Source: Nitrospira sp. CR1.3
GTDB taxonomy: Bacteria > Nitrospirota > Nitrospiria > Nitrospirales > Nitrospiraceae
Reading direction: 5' to 3'
Assembly: GCA_014055525.1 (NCBI GenBank)
Contig: WIAH01000014.1
Span: 1 to 64,000, forward strand
Length of the DNA: 64,000 nucleotides
This document shows positions 1-9,198 of this stretch, in pieces. Each line of letters opens with the position of its first letter. Positions within the stretch are counted from its first letter, which is position 1. Made by a program: the position numbers and the translations under genes. The notes under the pieces were generated by a model. That model was not told the DNA's origin, did not search any database, and saw only the letters and a program-made list of their open reading frames with translations.

Positions 1-20
1 CTCTTACCCCGCTACCCCCA

Positions 21-596
21 CTATCCCGTTACCCCGAGTCCAAGCGCGGCGAATCGCTCTTCGATCGACGTCAGGATGGTGCCCTTCAGCTCCGATCGAT
101 AGGGCGCCAGTTGCGCTCCCTCCAGATAGCGGTCAACCGTCGGCGGCAAGCGACGCCACCAGGCGCGGGCCGATCGCCTCGCCCCTTCGGCCGCTGGTCC
201 GCCCTGAGTCAACAGGTTTCTAACCTCATGTTCGAAGAACCCGACATGCGCTTCTTCATCCTTCAGGATCGACCGTAAATCCGGCTGAACCTGAACGAGG
301 AGCCTCGCAAACTCCAATCCCAACGTTTCGTAACCGAAGAGGTGAATGACCAGGGCCCACCACTGACTCGGCACGCGGGGAAGCTTCTCCCGCCGATGAG
401 AGACGACTCCCAGCCTCGCCTCGAATTCCCGCAGATGACCCGCTTCTTCCTCCTCATGCCGTCGCAAAAATTCCAACACATTAGACGGCACATCCTTCGC
501 CTGCGCCGCCCGTACCGACCAGAGGGCCATCGCTTCGGCTTTCAAAAACCGCTCCAGGAGAGCCGGCTCGCAGGAAGAAGGAAGTAGTGCCGACAT
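21..596 (-). CDS. Ferritin-like domain protein
   Basis: A 191-residue, mostly helical soluble protein with the metal-ligand pattern of a ferritin-like four-helix bundle: Glu21 in helix 1, Glu48-51 with His54 (HEEEEAGH), Glu90 in helix 3 (YETLGLE), and Glu114 with His117 (DEEAH). This spacing is what the ferritin/rubrerythrin superfamily uses to hold a di-iron centre, so an oxidase, peroxidase or iron-handling role is likely; the substrate cannot be read. No signal peptide is seen. It is transcribed away from the TA pair that begins just upstream of its start. The ribosome site is weak. The family call rests on motifs only. Confidence 0.7.
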   Translation of the reverse strand: MSALLPSSCEPALLERFLKAEAMALWSVRAAQAKDVPSNVLEFLRRHEEEEAGHLREFEARLGVVSHRREKLPRVPSQWWALVIHLFGYETLGLEFARLLVQVQPDLRSILKDEEAHVGFFEHEVRNLLTQGGPAAEGARRSARAWWRRLPPTVDRYLEGAQLAPYRSELKGTILTSIEERFAALGLGVTG

Positions 597-601
597 GTCA
601 G

Positions 602-1036
602 TTATAACTGTCTGTCAGGAAGGATATGAAACCCCTCTCGTCGTGCTGCGTCCCGCAGGCGTTGGTCCAGACAGACAAAGGCCTGCTGGATCGGATCTCC
701 CTGGCACCACACCAACGCCGCTGCCAATTGCAGGGAATCGGCAGCTCGCAATGGATGAAGACGTAATACCCGAGCCGCATGTTCGCGAACCGCCTCGCTC
801 GGCTCGACTTCGGTCCAACCGACTGCCATGGCTCGCAAGATGGCTTGCGCCTCCCCTTCTTCGTCAGAATTCAGAGCGTCCTCTCTTCTCAGTCTGGCAA
901 GAGCGGACAAACATTCAATGGGCGAAGCCCACCACGCCACAATGCCTTCATCCGTCCGAACGAGTTTTGTGAGCGGTGCGGTTTCGCGCTCATGAAGACA
1001 CAACGGAATCAGAGCGGAGGCATCCCAAAACCTCAT
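602..1036 (-). CDS. PIN-domain ribonuclease toxin (VapC type)
   Basis: A 144-residue PIN-domain protein. The acidic residues expected for metal-dependent RNA cleavage are visible: Asp5 (MRFWDASAL), Glu41, Asp100 (RAADSLQLAAAL) and Asp124 near the end. Its start overlaps the stop of the upstream antitoxin by 4 bp (ATGA), the usual antitoxin-first coupling of type II TA operons. Known VapC toxins cut tRNA or rRNA; the target here is unknown. The stop lies 5 bp beyond the start codon of the ferritin-like gene, so spacing is very tight. Confidence 0.85.
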   Translation of the reverse strand: MRFWDASALIPLCLHERETAPLTKLVRTDEGIVAWWASPIECLSALARLRREDALNSDEEGEAQAILRAMAVGWTEVEPSEAVREHAARVLRLHPLRAADSLQLAAALVWCQGDPIQQAFVCLDQRLRDAARREGFHILPDRQL

Positions 1037-1326
1037 CGCCCCTCGGCTCGATCAGCCAAGAGCGCTTTGAGCCCGCGCCGCTTCGGGTCTTTAGGCCGTG
1101 GCAATTTCCAGAACCCGGACGGCAATTTGCCGGTTCCCAAGCGGACCAACCCGGCACGAGCAAGATCGCGCAAGTGACCGACGCTTTTCTGATCGTCTTT
1201 CGGTAAAGGTACGAGCTTAGCAATAGGTCTCCCTCTCTCCATGACAAGAACTTCGTCACCCGCTTTCACTTTAGCCAGACAGGCACTGAGAGTGGCCTTG
1301 AGTGTGGACACTGCGGCGCGCTTCAT
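1033..1326 (-). CDS. Phd/YefM-type antitoxin
   Basis: A short antitoxin whose N-terminal half (MKRAAVSTLKATLSACLAKV, then GDEVLVMERGRPIAKLVPL) matches the Phd/YefM DNA-binding fold. The basic, proline-rich C-terminus is the likely toxin-binding tail. I chose the ATG at 1326 over an in-frame ATG 33 bases further upstream because AGGAGG lies just before it at the right distance and the fold begins there. It is followed with a 4-bp overlap by the PIN toxin. Phd-family antitoxins neutralise the toxin and repress their own promoter. Confidence 0.8.
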   Translation of the reverse strand: MKRAAVSTLKATLSACLAKVKAGDEVLVMERGRPIAKLVPLPKDDQKSVGHLRDLARAGLVRLGTGKLPSGFWKLPRPKDPKRRGLKALLADRAEGR

Positions 1327-1591
1327 ACTTGACCTCCTAGTCCGGTCATACATGACCATTATAGTCCATTAGTACCTGACCGGCAAGACCTCAAATGGAA
1401 GTTTTAAACCTCTTTCGTGAATTGTGAGACTGTCGCCTTTACCGACCAGAGCGCCATCGATTAGGCTTTCAAAAAGCGATTCAGCAGAGCCAGTTGGCAG
1501 GAAGATGGAAGGATGAGGGTCATGCTTTGATCTGATAAACGAGAGTTCACTGGTTAATGCAACAGGGGATTCGTTGGAGCAAGTTGATTTA

Positions 1592-2728
1592 CTACTGATG
1601 TAGCCCACCTCCCCTGAGTTCTCTAACCTTTTCCAGATCGCGCTTCGCGCCATGGAGACTAGGAGCAATTTCCAGGGCCCTCCTTGAATAATTCTCGGCG
1701 CGACTCAGATCACCACGGAGGATCGCAACGCCACCTAGCCCACTCAATGCACTTGGGTCTTTCGGCTCAATCTTGAGTGCTGCCTCATACATTCGCTCGG
1801 AGCTGATCAGTTCGGCATTAACTTCGCTGGTTCTATTCGACATACCATAGACCTTTGCCCAGTTCTTGTGTAGATCGCCCTTGAAGTTCAGCAGCATCGA
1901 ATCGTCCGGAGACTTCTCCAACTCGCTCTTGAGCAGATCTTCTTGTCGGCGGAGCAACCCTTCTGCATGAGCGCGGTCGGGTCCTCGCATAGCATTTGAG
2001 ATATCGATGTCGAACTTGTTGAGTCTTCTGAGCACACGTTCCCTTCTTTCAACGTCTGCTTCCATCTGCTCTACCGTTGCATTCTTGTTTTTCTCGATCC
2101 ATTGTTTGGCTCCTATAAACCCGCGAGTCAGGTTTTCCTCGGACATTCCCTGGTTTTCTCTGTCGGGATCGTTCCATCGCGGCCCAGCCAATAAAATTCC
2201 CGCATACATGGTTTTTGCCAACACCTCGTTCGTACAGCCTGCGAGAATTCCTTCGTAGAACATTCTGTGAACCTCTTTCCAAGTTCTTTTTCGATACTGA
2301 TCGGGAGTCCGTGTCTTATTCTCCTCTTGGCAATAGGCGTCGTGTACGACCGCAGCTTTCAGGTACTCGCTGCTAAATCGGTCGCCTGTTATCGGCACCA
2401 GAAGTCCTGGGATGCTAGCCCCATCAGTCAATGTGCCCTTCGGAGCGACCCATTTTACTTGGCGAGAATCAAGAAACGTTAACTTCTGATCTTGCAATTC
2501 CATAAAGTCGCCGCTCCCATTCACCGTAATCTTGTCCTGATTGAATTTCCCATGGATCTTTGCCTGTCCATCACAACGTGGCCCACAACTCCAGGTCAAA
2601 GTTAGAAGACAGATCAGCGTAAAGCATTTGCGGACTCGTCCCTGAACTTTGGCGCCAGCATTGCGGACATCTTGCAACTTAAAATTCTTGCTTTCATCGA
2701 CCTCTGTTGCCGTGAGCATAGTCGGCAC
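1592..2728 (-). CDS. DUF1353 domain protein with C-terminal TPR
   Basis: A 378-residue protein. A hydrophobic stretch at about 35-47 ends in LTWSC, a plausible lipoprotein signal with Cys48. A DUF1353-like region follows, with TDGASIP at 101-107 and AAVVHDAYC around 125-133; this domain is known mainly from phage-related and hypothetical proteins. The C-terminal third holds tetratricopeptide-like helices (the DPSALSGLGGVAILRGDLSR stretch). The start is GTG, with GGAGG five bases before it. The DUF1353-TPR combination is uncommon; the TPR may bind a partner at the envelope. Function unknown. Confidence 0.7.
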   Translation of the reverse strand: MPTMLTATEVDESKNFKLQDVRNAGAKVQGRVRKCFTLICLLTLTWSCGPRCDGQAKIHGKFNQDKITVNGSGDFMELQDQKLTFLDSRQVKWVAPKGTLTDGASIPGLLVPITGDRFSSEYLKAAVVHDAYCQEENKTRTPDQYRKRTWKEVHRMFYEGILAGCTNEVLAKTMYAGILLAGPRWNDPDRENQGMSEENLTRGFIGAKQWIEKNKNATVEQMEADVERRERVLRRLNKFDIDISNAMRGPDRAHAEGLLRRQEDLLKSELEKSPDDSMLLNFKGDLHKNWAKVYGMSNRTSEVNAELISSERMYEAALKIEPKDPSALSGLGGVAILRGDLSRAENYSRRALEIAPSLHGAKRDLEKVRELRGGGLHQ

Positions 2729-2730
2729 AT

Positions 2731-3344
2731 CAACCTCCTTTTACGTCCAATGCAACAGCACAATACCATGAACCTGCTGTAGCGACTAACCACGATAAAT
2801 CATTTCACTCGGGATAGCGACCTTCACAATGAGACCAATCATTCCTAGTTTGAACGTCCGGTTTTTTTCACAAGAGATATAGCCGCCTTTCCGGACTCTC
2901 TTTGGTGAGCCAACTTCCATGTGCTGCACGGACCATGCTGACCCGGCGCAAAATGGATGGGCTGGTAGCATTTTCCTCCTCATCCTCCATAAGAACACAA
3001 CGTCAGTAAGAAAGGTTCGCAGGAAATTACACCGAAGAGAATGGAACCAAGGTGTACAACGAAATCGAAGGAAAGAGCCGATATTGAGAGAAGCTGGGAG
3101 ACTTGAAGATAAAATAGCATCTTTTTTGATTCTGACTGTACCCAAACAGATCCAGGCCCGGCAACTTGCTTAGTCACCTCACGCTTTCACCGCTCCCATA
3201 CAAACTCTGCAAATGAAAGTGTTTACGATGGCCGCAGGCTAGTTGGCGGACCTGGCCCATGGATTGCTCAGATCTACAGGCTCACGTGCGACTCCTGCAC
3301 TCCAGCATGGTTTCCACGCCCCACCGCGTGACGAGTAGGCATTC
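2731..3344. other. Intergenic stretch with no supported gene
   Basis: About 610 bases between two divergent genes. Short open frames exist on both strands, but none shows a recognisable domain together with a good ribosome site. The stretch probably carries promoters for both neighbours; I could not pick a convincing -35/-10 pair. Confidence 0.5.
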
Positions 3345-4343
3345 ATGATTCCTCACCAGGTCGTTTTCATCCATGGCATTGGGAATGATCCCGGCCGGTT
3401 CAGTCGATACCTTGAAATCAAGATACGGAGTGAATTTCACCAGACTGTGAAGCGTCTGGCACCTCAACAATCGCCCGAAAACGGGGTCCGATTCAGCAGC
3501 GCCGTCTGGTATGAGGTGACGCAATCAGATCAGGATACCCTGTGGAATCTAATATTCAACTGGATGAAGCCGAGAGGATCTTTTCTCGAATGGAACATGA
3601 TTAGGAAAGATCCGATGAACTTCATTTATCGCCTGATGTATTGGTCATGGTTGAGAAGATTGGTCGTAGATTACCAGGGAGACCTAATTGCCTACATCGA
3701 GTCTCCAGGTGCCAATAAGTACAGGCTGATTCACGACAAGGTCTATGGCGCCTTTGAGACCTGCACAAGAGTCGCCATGGATTCCGAAGCCACATGGCAG
3801 AACCCCAGTCTTGTAACCGTCATCGGGCATAGCCTGGGAGCCGTGATTGCTTCCGACCTCCTCTACGACACGTTGAAGAACAGGGGGCGATGGTGGCCAT
3901 CGCAAATTTGTCTCGCCAATTTTTTCACTTTGGGATCGCCGCAGGCTGTCTACGCCCTTAGATATGGCTTTGGACCAACGGCGTTTCGAGAAGCCCTGAG
4001 GATGCAGGATGAGAAGGGGGTTTGGATCAATATCTACGATCGGCAGGACGTGATCGCGTATCCACTCAAACGCCTTAACGAGGCTTACGAAGATGCCGTA
4101 TTCTTCGACAAGGAAATAAACGTGGGGCAGTGGTGGAATCTCTGGCACCTGATTAGACGATACACGCCACTCAATCATGACCTCTATTTAGAGGACAATT
4201 GCGTGGCAGCCATCGTCGGTAGGAAAGCCTCTCTGGATTGGCTGCGAAGCAATAGGATCGTTAGCGAGGTGACTCTCCGCGAGGAGTATCGGACCTACGC
4301 CGATTGGATTCAGCAAGAGAAGTGGTGGAAATTCTGGAAATGA
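3345..4343 (+). CDS. Alpha/beta hydrolase, lipase-like
   Basis: A 332-residue cytosolic alpha/beta hydrolase. VVFIHGIG near residues 6-13 is the oxyanion-hole HG motif, GHSLGAV (161-167) is the nucleophile elbow with Ser163, and Asp232 or Asp235 (YDRQDVIAYP) with His278 (LNHDL) fit the remaining catalytic triad. There is no signal peptide. It is the first of five same-strand genes with short gaps (53, 27, 9 and 23 bp), followed by an unknown protein, a peroxidase-P450 fusion, a FadL-type channel and a sensor kinase. In that setting a lipase or esterase releasing a fatty acyl substrate is attractive, but this is inference. Confidence 0.75.
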   Translation: MIPHQVVFIHGIGNDPGRFSRYLEIKIRSEFHQTVKRLAPQQSPENGVRFSSAVWYEVTQSDQDTLWNLIFNWMKPRGSFLEWNMIRKDPMNFIYRLMYWSWLRRLVVDYQGDLIAYIESPGANKYRLIHDKVYGAFETCTRVAMDSEATWQNPSLVTVIGHSLGAVIASDLLYDTLKNRGRWWPSQICLANFFTLGSPQAVYALRYGFGPTAFREALRMQDEKGVWINIYDRQDVIAYPLKRLNEAYEDAVFFDKEINVGQWWNLWHLIRRYTPLNHDLYLEDNCVAAIVGRKASLDWLRSNRIVSEVTLREEYRTYADWIQQEKWWKFWK

Positions 4344-4396
4344 GCGCAACGGACTTGCTACCAGACTGAGCCTACAACTACACCTGGAGGTGACTG

Positions 4397-4960
4397 ATGC
4401 CGGACCAGCCCAGGGGCCTTCAACTATGCAATAACGTCACGGAATTGACTGCCATCGCCCCCCTCGAACCAGGAGGGGCGGACGCACTGCGCGCCATTTT
4501 TCAAGATAGGAAGAACAAAGAATTGGGGGGCGAGCGAAGCCCTATCGAGCAGATCGAATCCATCCACTATGCCAGATGGGTGCTGATTGATGGAGGCACT
4601 CGCCTCTTGTTTACGAGTAATTTTGACGGCAATCTGGATGACTATCTCGCCGAGTTTGCCGAGCGCGACGAAGGCCCTCTTAACATGATTTTCAGATATT
4701 GCGTGGGGTGGCCTGGCGCAAGACCTGTTGGTCCGTTCATTCAATACGTCAGGGACCGTATGGTGCCTGCAGAGTATTACTACTCCGCCTATCCAAAGTA
4801 CACAGTCAACGAAGTCAAGCGGGCGATCTATTGGAAGAGGGAAACTGAGGAATTCATAAATGGCCTGGTGCCTCGATTTGGAGACGTCGGTCTCGATGAT
4901 GTCACCAATCAAATCCAAGCCTTCCTTCGGAGACTCGCCATGCCTACTCCAGACATTTAG
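4397..4960 (+). CDS. Unknown protein linked to Dyp-P450 fusion
   Basis: A 187-residue soluble protein with GGAGGTG ahead of its ATG. The central segment (HYARWVLIDGGTRLL, then FTSNFDGNLDDYLAEF) looks like an alpha-beta sandwich strand-helix unit, possibly a ferredoxin-like dimeric barrel of the kind from which Dyp peroxidases are also built. I do not recognise an enzyme motif. It ends 27 bp before the Dyp-P450 gene, so co-expression is very likely. It could be a binding or chaperone partner for the heme enzyme. Confidence 0.6.
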   Translation: MPDQPRGLQLCNNVTELTAIAPLEPGGADALRAIFQDRKNKELGGERSPIEQIESIHYARWVLIDGGTRLLFTSNFDGNLDDYLAEFAERDEGPLNMIFRYCVGWPGARPVGPFIQYVRDRMVPAEYYYSAYPKYTVNEVKRAIYWKRETEEFINGLVPRFGDVGLDDVTNQIQAFLRRLAMPTPDI

Positions 4961-4987
4961 ACATCACCTTCATATGGAGACAAGCCG

Positions 4988-7801
4988 ATGCCTCTTAACC
5001 TACAAGACATTCAGGGAAATATTCTTACCAGGTACAACGCAAGCTGCGCCACGTACCTCCTCTACCGGGTTGACCTGATCGAACCGGCCAGAGAATGGCT
5101 GCGCGCTCTGTGCGCACGCATAACAACAGAAGGGCAAGTTGCGAACGGGATGCCTCAATCAATGGTGAACGTGGCAGTCACCTATCAGGGACTCAAGGCG
5201 CTAGGCCTATCGCCGTCGTTTCTCAGCACCTTCCCGTCCGAATTCCAAAAGGGAATGAAGCAGCGAGCAACGACCCTCTGCGACTTCGGAGCCAGTGCCC
5301 CTCAAAACTGGACAGGCGTGCTTGGAACGCGGCAGGTGCATGTGCTGGTGGTCGTCCACGGCGCGAATCGAAACGACTGCAATCGCAAAGTCGCTGAAGT
5401 TAGGAGAGAGGAACCACAATCGAATGGGAGAACCTTTGGCATTTACCTGCTTGGCGAAGAGACGGCCGACGGCCTCCCAGGTGAGAGCGAGCACTTCGGA
5501 TTCAGAGACGGAATCAGCCAACCTTGGATCGAAGGGAGCAATCCTGGCCCTCCGACGGAACCTCATGGAGGAAAACGAACTGGGCGGGATACCTTCCGAC
5601 CACTCAAACTTGGTGAATTTTTGCTCGGCCACAAGGACGAAATCGATCGCCTGCCTCCTGCCCCCCAGCCAGAACCTCTGGGAAACAATGGAACGTACTT
5701 GGTCCTGCGCAAACTACAACAAGATGTTGCCAGATTCCGGAGAGAGATGGCAGCACAAGCTTCTCGCGTCTTCGGAGAGCCGGCACAAGCCAACCGCTTG
5801 GCGGCCATGATGATTGGACGTTGGCCAAGCGGTTGCCCCGTCCATCTCTCACCGGACAGAGATAATCCGGAGATCGCGAACGATAGTGGGCAAGTCAACG
5901 CGTTCACATATCTCGGAGACGATGTCGGCAATAGATGTCCTGTCGGAGCCCACATCCGTCGGACAAATCCACGTGATTGGCCCACCGACGGTCAGGGCAA
6001 TCTCGTCGTAGAACCGACGAGCACCAGACATCGGATGATCAGGCGTAGTCTACCTTATGGGACCGCTCTTGAAGGGAACAACGATGACGAGAGGGACCGC
6101 GGTCTCATGTTTGCCGCGTTCGTCGCAGACATTGGAAGGCAGTTTGAATTCGTTCAACTCAACTGGATCAATAGTGGAGATCCCTTTCGAATGGATCGGA
6201 CCGATCGTGACCCCCTCATTGGAAACAACCGAGACACAGGGGACCTTCCTGCAGAGGGACAACCACATCGGGAAACACCTCGTAAGTTTACTGCTCCATC
6301 GGCCACAAGACTCCCATGGGCCTTAAACTTGCCCGAATTCGTTACGACCAAAGGCGGCGAATACTTTTTTGTGCCGAGCTTGACCGCGCTGCTAGGAATC
6401 GCAACACAAGGATTCTCCTCCTTCTTACGAGAATTCTCCGAGTTAGGAATGAGAGTGCAAGATCCGGCCAAGCGGTCCATTGCACAGACAAAATTGATCA
6501 ACGACTGGCTGGTCAATCGCCCAAAAGAAATATTGGAAGAGCTCATGAAATTTGCTTCGGGACCTGAGGGAAGGATTTTTCAGATGCCTGGCTATTTGGT
6601 ATTTGGTGATCCGCGTTTCAGCATCCCTCCTATCGCCATCGTGACAAAATACGATGACGTGATCGAGATACTAGATCACGAGAGACATCCTGAAATGTCC
6701 GTCGCGCTGTACCGTGAAAGAATGGAGATCCCACCTCCACGTCCCCCGAGAGGACCGTTCATCCTTGGACGCGAGATCCACGAGCCATTCTACGGGCGGG
6801 AGATGCCTCTGCTAAGAGACGCCGTGCAAAATAGTCCTGTCTCCACTAGGGAGTTCATTCGCGAAACCCTCAATGACATTCTCGGGCCCATACTCAACCG
6901 GCTCCGGCCCACAGGAAGGCTGGATGTGATTCAGGATCTTGCATGGCCGGTGCCGCTCGAAATAAACACCAAGTATTTCGGAGTACCCGGGCCAGATAGA
7001 GAAACGTTCAAGCGCTGGTTGCGCGACATTTATCGGGATTTGTTCCTCAACTTGAGGAGAATTCCCGAATGGACTAGGGCAGCGGACCTTGCTGTGGCAG
7101 AAATGAATCCCTATCTCGACGGGCTCATTCAGCAGATATCGGAAAATTATGACGAGTTTCGCCCCTCCGTTCTCAAAGAACTGATCCGGATTAGCAGGAA
7201 TCTCCCTCAAGGAACTCCGCCCTACTTCGTCCGGAGGAACATCATGGGGCTTACGGTCGGAGTCGTGGAAACCATGCTGAAAGCCATTGCCAGAACGATC
7301 GATCAACTGATTCGACGCCCACAACAGCTGAGGGAAGCTCAAGAAGCGGCACGAGAGGCTCAGGAATCGGACCAAGACGAAGCTAGAGAAAGGGGCAGGA
7401 ATCGGGTACTGCAGTATGCCTTTGAGGCAATGCGATTCAATCCACAAAACCACGTGCTGTTTCGTGTCTGCGGAGCCGATACCACAATCGCGCGTGACAC
7501 ACCTCGACAAACAGACATCCGAAAGGGAACTCTTGTCTTTGCAGCCACTCTCCCAGCCATGTTCGATGGAGAGGGCCGATTCGCGCGGCCGACCGAGTTC
7601 AATCCCGATCGCAATCTCAATGACTATCTTTTCTTCGGGCACGACGGACACGAATGTATGGGACGTTTATTAGTGCCCGAGGTATTTAAAGAATTGTTTG
7701 TGCGTTTGCTGAGCCTCGATGGTCTCCGTAGAGCCAATGACGATCCATTCGATCCGATAGAACTCTTCCCCGAGCACTTTTTGCTGGAGTTCAACCCATG
7801 A
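4988..7801 (+). CDS. Dyp-type peroxidase fused to cytochrome P450
   Basis: A 937-residue two-heme protein. Residues 1-480 are a Dyp-type peroxidase: DIQGNIL at the N-terminus, the GXXDG motif as GFRDGISQP (171-179, catalytic Asp174), and proximal heme ligand His322 in CPVGAHIRRTNPR. Residues about 520-937 are a cytochrome P450: an I-helix-like GVVET (758-762), the K-helix ExxR as Glu813-Arg816, and the heme-thiolate loop FGHDGHECMG with Cys890, where the usual Gly four residues before Cys is Asp. An Ala/Glu/Arg-rich coiled linker (about 775-805) lies inside the P450 part. No signal peptide. Fungal psi-factor oxygenases also join a heme peroxidase to a P450, but with an unrelated peroxidase fold. 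Substrate unknown; the neighbours suggest a fatty acid or other hydrophobic molecule. Confidence 0.85.
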   Translation: MPLNLQDIQGNILTRYNASCATYLLYRVDLIEPAREWLRALCARITTEGQVANGMPQSMVNVAVTYQGLKALGLSPSFLSTFPSEFQKGMKQRATTLCDFGASAPQNWTGVLGTRQVHVLVVVHGANRNDCNRKVAEVRREEPQSNGRTFGIYLLGEETADGLPGESEHFGFRDGISQPWIEGSNPGPPTEPHGGKRTGRDTFRPLKLGEFLLGHKDEIDRLPPAPQPEPLGNNGTYLVLRKLQQDVARFRREMAAQASRVFGEPAQANRLAAMMIGRWPSGCPVHLSPDRDNPEIANDSGQVNAFTYLGDDVGNRCPVGAHIRRTNPRDWPTDGQGNLVVEPTSTRHRMIRRSLPYGTALEGNNDDERDRGLMFAAFVADIGRQFEFVQLNWINSGDPFRMDRTDRDPLIGNNRDTGDLPAEGQPHRETPRKFTAPSATRLPWALNLPEFVTTKGGEYFFVPSLTALLGIATQGFSSFLREFSELGMRVQDPAKRSIAQTKLINDWLVNRPKEILEELMKFASGPEGRIFQMPGYLVFGDPRFSIPPIAIVTKYDDVIEILDHERHPEMSVALYRERMEIPPPRPPRGPFILGREIHEPFYGREMPLLRDAVQNSPVSTREFIRETLNDILGPILNRLRPTGRLDVIQDLAWPVPLEINTKYFGVPGPDRETFKRWLRDIYRDLFLNLRRIPEWTRAADLAVAEMNPYLDGLIQQISENYDEFRPSVLKELIRISRNLPQGTPPYFVRRNIMGLTVGVVETMLKAIARTIDQLIRRPQQLREAQEAAREAQESDQDEARERGRNRVLQYAFEAMRFNPQNHVLFRVCGADTTIARDTPRQTDIRKGTLVFAATLPAMFDGEGRFARPTEFNPDRNLNDYLFFGHDGHECMGRLLVPEVFKELFVRLLSLDGLRRANDDPFDPIELFPEHFLLEFNP

Positions 7802-7810
7802 GGTGACAGC

Positions 7811-9175
7811 ATGCGAATAACGACGGCCTTGAGCGCGGCGACACGTTGGTCATCTTTCGCAGTTCTCCTTGTACTCGGTGTGCCAGCCGTGAGCCACGGG
7901 GAAGCTTTTCGAGTTCTGGATCAAGGAGCGGCGGCATCGGGGCAGGGAACCGCTTTTGCCGCTCAGGCCGATGACCCATCAGCCCTGCATTACAATCCAG
8001 CCGGAATGACGCAACTCCAAGGGGTACAGTTTTACGGTGGGCTCCTGTTGGTCGGAGGTTCCTATAATTACACCAGCCCAGCCGGAGCCAACTACAAAGG
8101 CGATCTAGACGGATCGATCGCCTGGCCTCCTCCGATCCATTTTTATCTTACGGCGAGTCTTGACAAATACGACATAGGATTTCTAAAGAATCTCACATTA
8201 GGAATCGGTGTGAACTCACCGTACGGTCTCATGATCAATTGGCCACAAAACGTACCGTTTTCTGCGTTGGATACCAGAGCGACTCTGCCAATGCTCGATA
8301 TCAAACCGACGATGGCCTACCGCTTCAACGACTACCTTTCAATCGGGGGAGGGCTCGACATCTACACATTTGCAAGTATTGCAGGAGAAGGGGCCGGACA
8401 GGTGAATTCATTTATTCCTCCAAGCACGAACGTCGAGCTACGGGTAAAGGATACCGCGGTCGGCTACAACGTTGGTGTTATGCTCACTCCGTGGCGGACC
8501 GATGGAAAACCTCGGCTGAATCTTGCCTTCGTCTATAGAAGCCAGACAACACTCAATCTTAATGGCAACTTCCTCGTGAACGGAGGATTGCTTGCGGATG
8601 CCAGAGTGGATTTCACGCTTCCGAATATATACACAGGCGCGGTGGCATACTGGCCCATTCGCGACGAAGAGCGGGAATGGAAACTGGAGGTCGATATCGA
8701 CTATGCCGACTGGCACAGCTTTAAGCAATTGAACATCCAGCTCAGCAACGGCGTCACGCTGCCGGAGCCCCGGAATTGGAATGGAGTATTCATCGCCCAC
8801 GTCGGTACGGAGTATAAGTGGCTTCGTCCGGCGGTGCTGCCTGACTGGGAAGTCGCGGCGCGCTTCGGCTACATCCGCTCACAGACCCCTGTCCCGGAAC
8901 AAACATTCGAACCGGCCGTCCCTGACGCCAACTATAATTCTTTCTCAGTGGGCCTGGGCTTCTTGTGCAAAGATCAGGGACGATTCCTCGGGTTTATCAA
9001 ATGCACCACCCCGATTATCGGGCCTGTCGGCATCAAGGGAATCGGATTCGATGTGGCTTACAAGAACCAGATTTATGAGTCGCGAACCATTACAAACAAT
9101 ATCCGGCCAATTGTTAATGGCACTTATGATACGATCCTTCACGCGGGAGTCATGAGCCTAAGGATCAATTTTTGA
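7811..9175 (+). CDS. FadL/OmpP1-type outer-membrane channel
   Basis: A 454-residue outer-membrane beta-barrel of the FadL/OmpP1/TodX family. A cleavable signal peptide (about residues 1-31) is followed by EAFRVLDQGAAASGQGTAFA and the family signature DDPSALHYNPAGMTQL, then alternating strands ending in the terminal aromatic residue (LRINF). FadL-type channels pass long-chain fatty acids or other hydrophobic compounds across the outer membrane. GAGGTGA precedes the ATG. It starts 9 bp after the Dyp-P450 gene, which points to transport of that enzyme's substrate or product. Confidence 0.88.
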   Translation: MRITTALSAATRWSSFAVLLVLGVPAVSHGEAFRVLDQGAAASGQGTAFAAQADDPSALHYNPAGMTQLQGVQFYGGLLLVGGSYNYTSPAGANYKGDLDGSIAWPPPIHFYLTASLDKYDIGFLKNLTLGIGVNSPYGLMINWPQNVPFSALDTRATLPMLDIKPTMAYRFNDYLSIGGGLDIYTFASIAGEGAGQVNSFIPPSTNVELRVKDTAVGYNVGVMLTPWRTDGKPRLNLAFVYRSQTTLNLNGNFLVNGGLLADARVDFTLPNIYTGAVAYWPIRDEEREWKLEVDIDYADWHSFKQLNIQLSNGVTLPEPRNWNGVFIAHVGTEYKWLRPAVLPDWEVAARFGYIRSQTPVPEQTFEPAVPDANYNSFSVGLGFLCKDQGRFLGFIKCTTPIIGPVGIKGIGFDVAYKNQIYESRTITNNIRPIVNGTYDTILHAGVMSLRINF

Positions 9176-9198
9176 TTGAGTCTCACCGGAGGACGCGA

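Noticed and set aside
598-609. Perfect palindrome CAGTTATAACTG at the start of the ferritin-like gene
   Set aside because: It overlaps the end of the toxin gene and is short enough to occur by chance; no further support as an operator.
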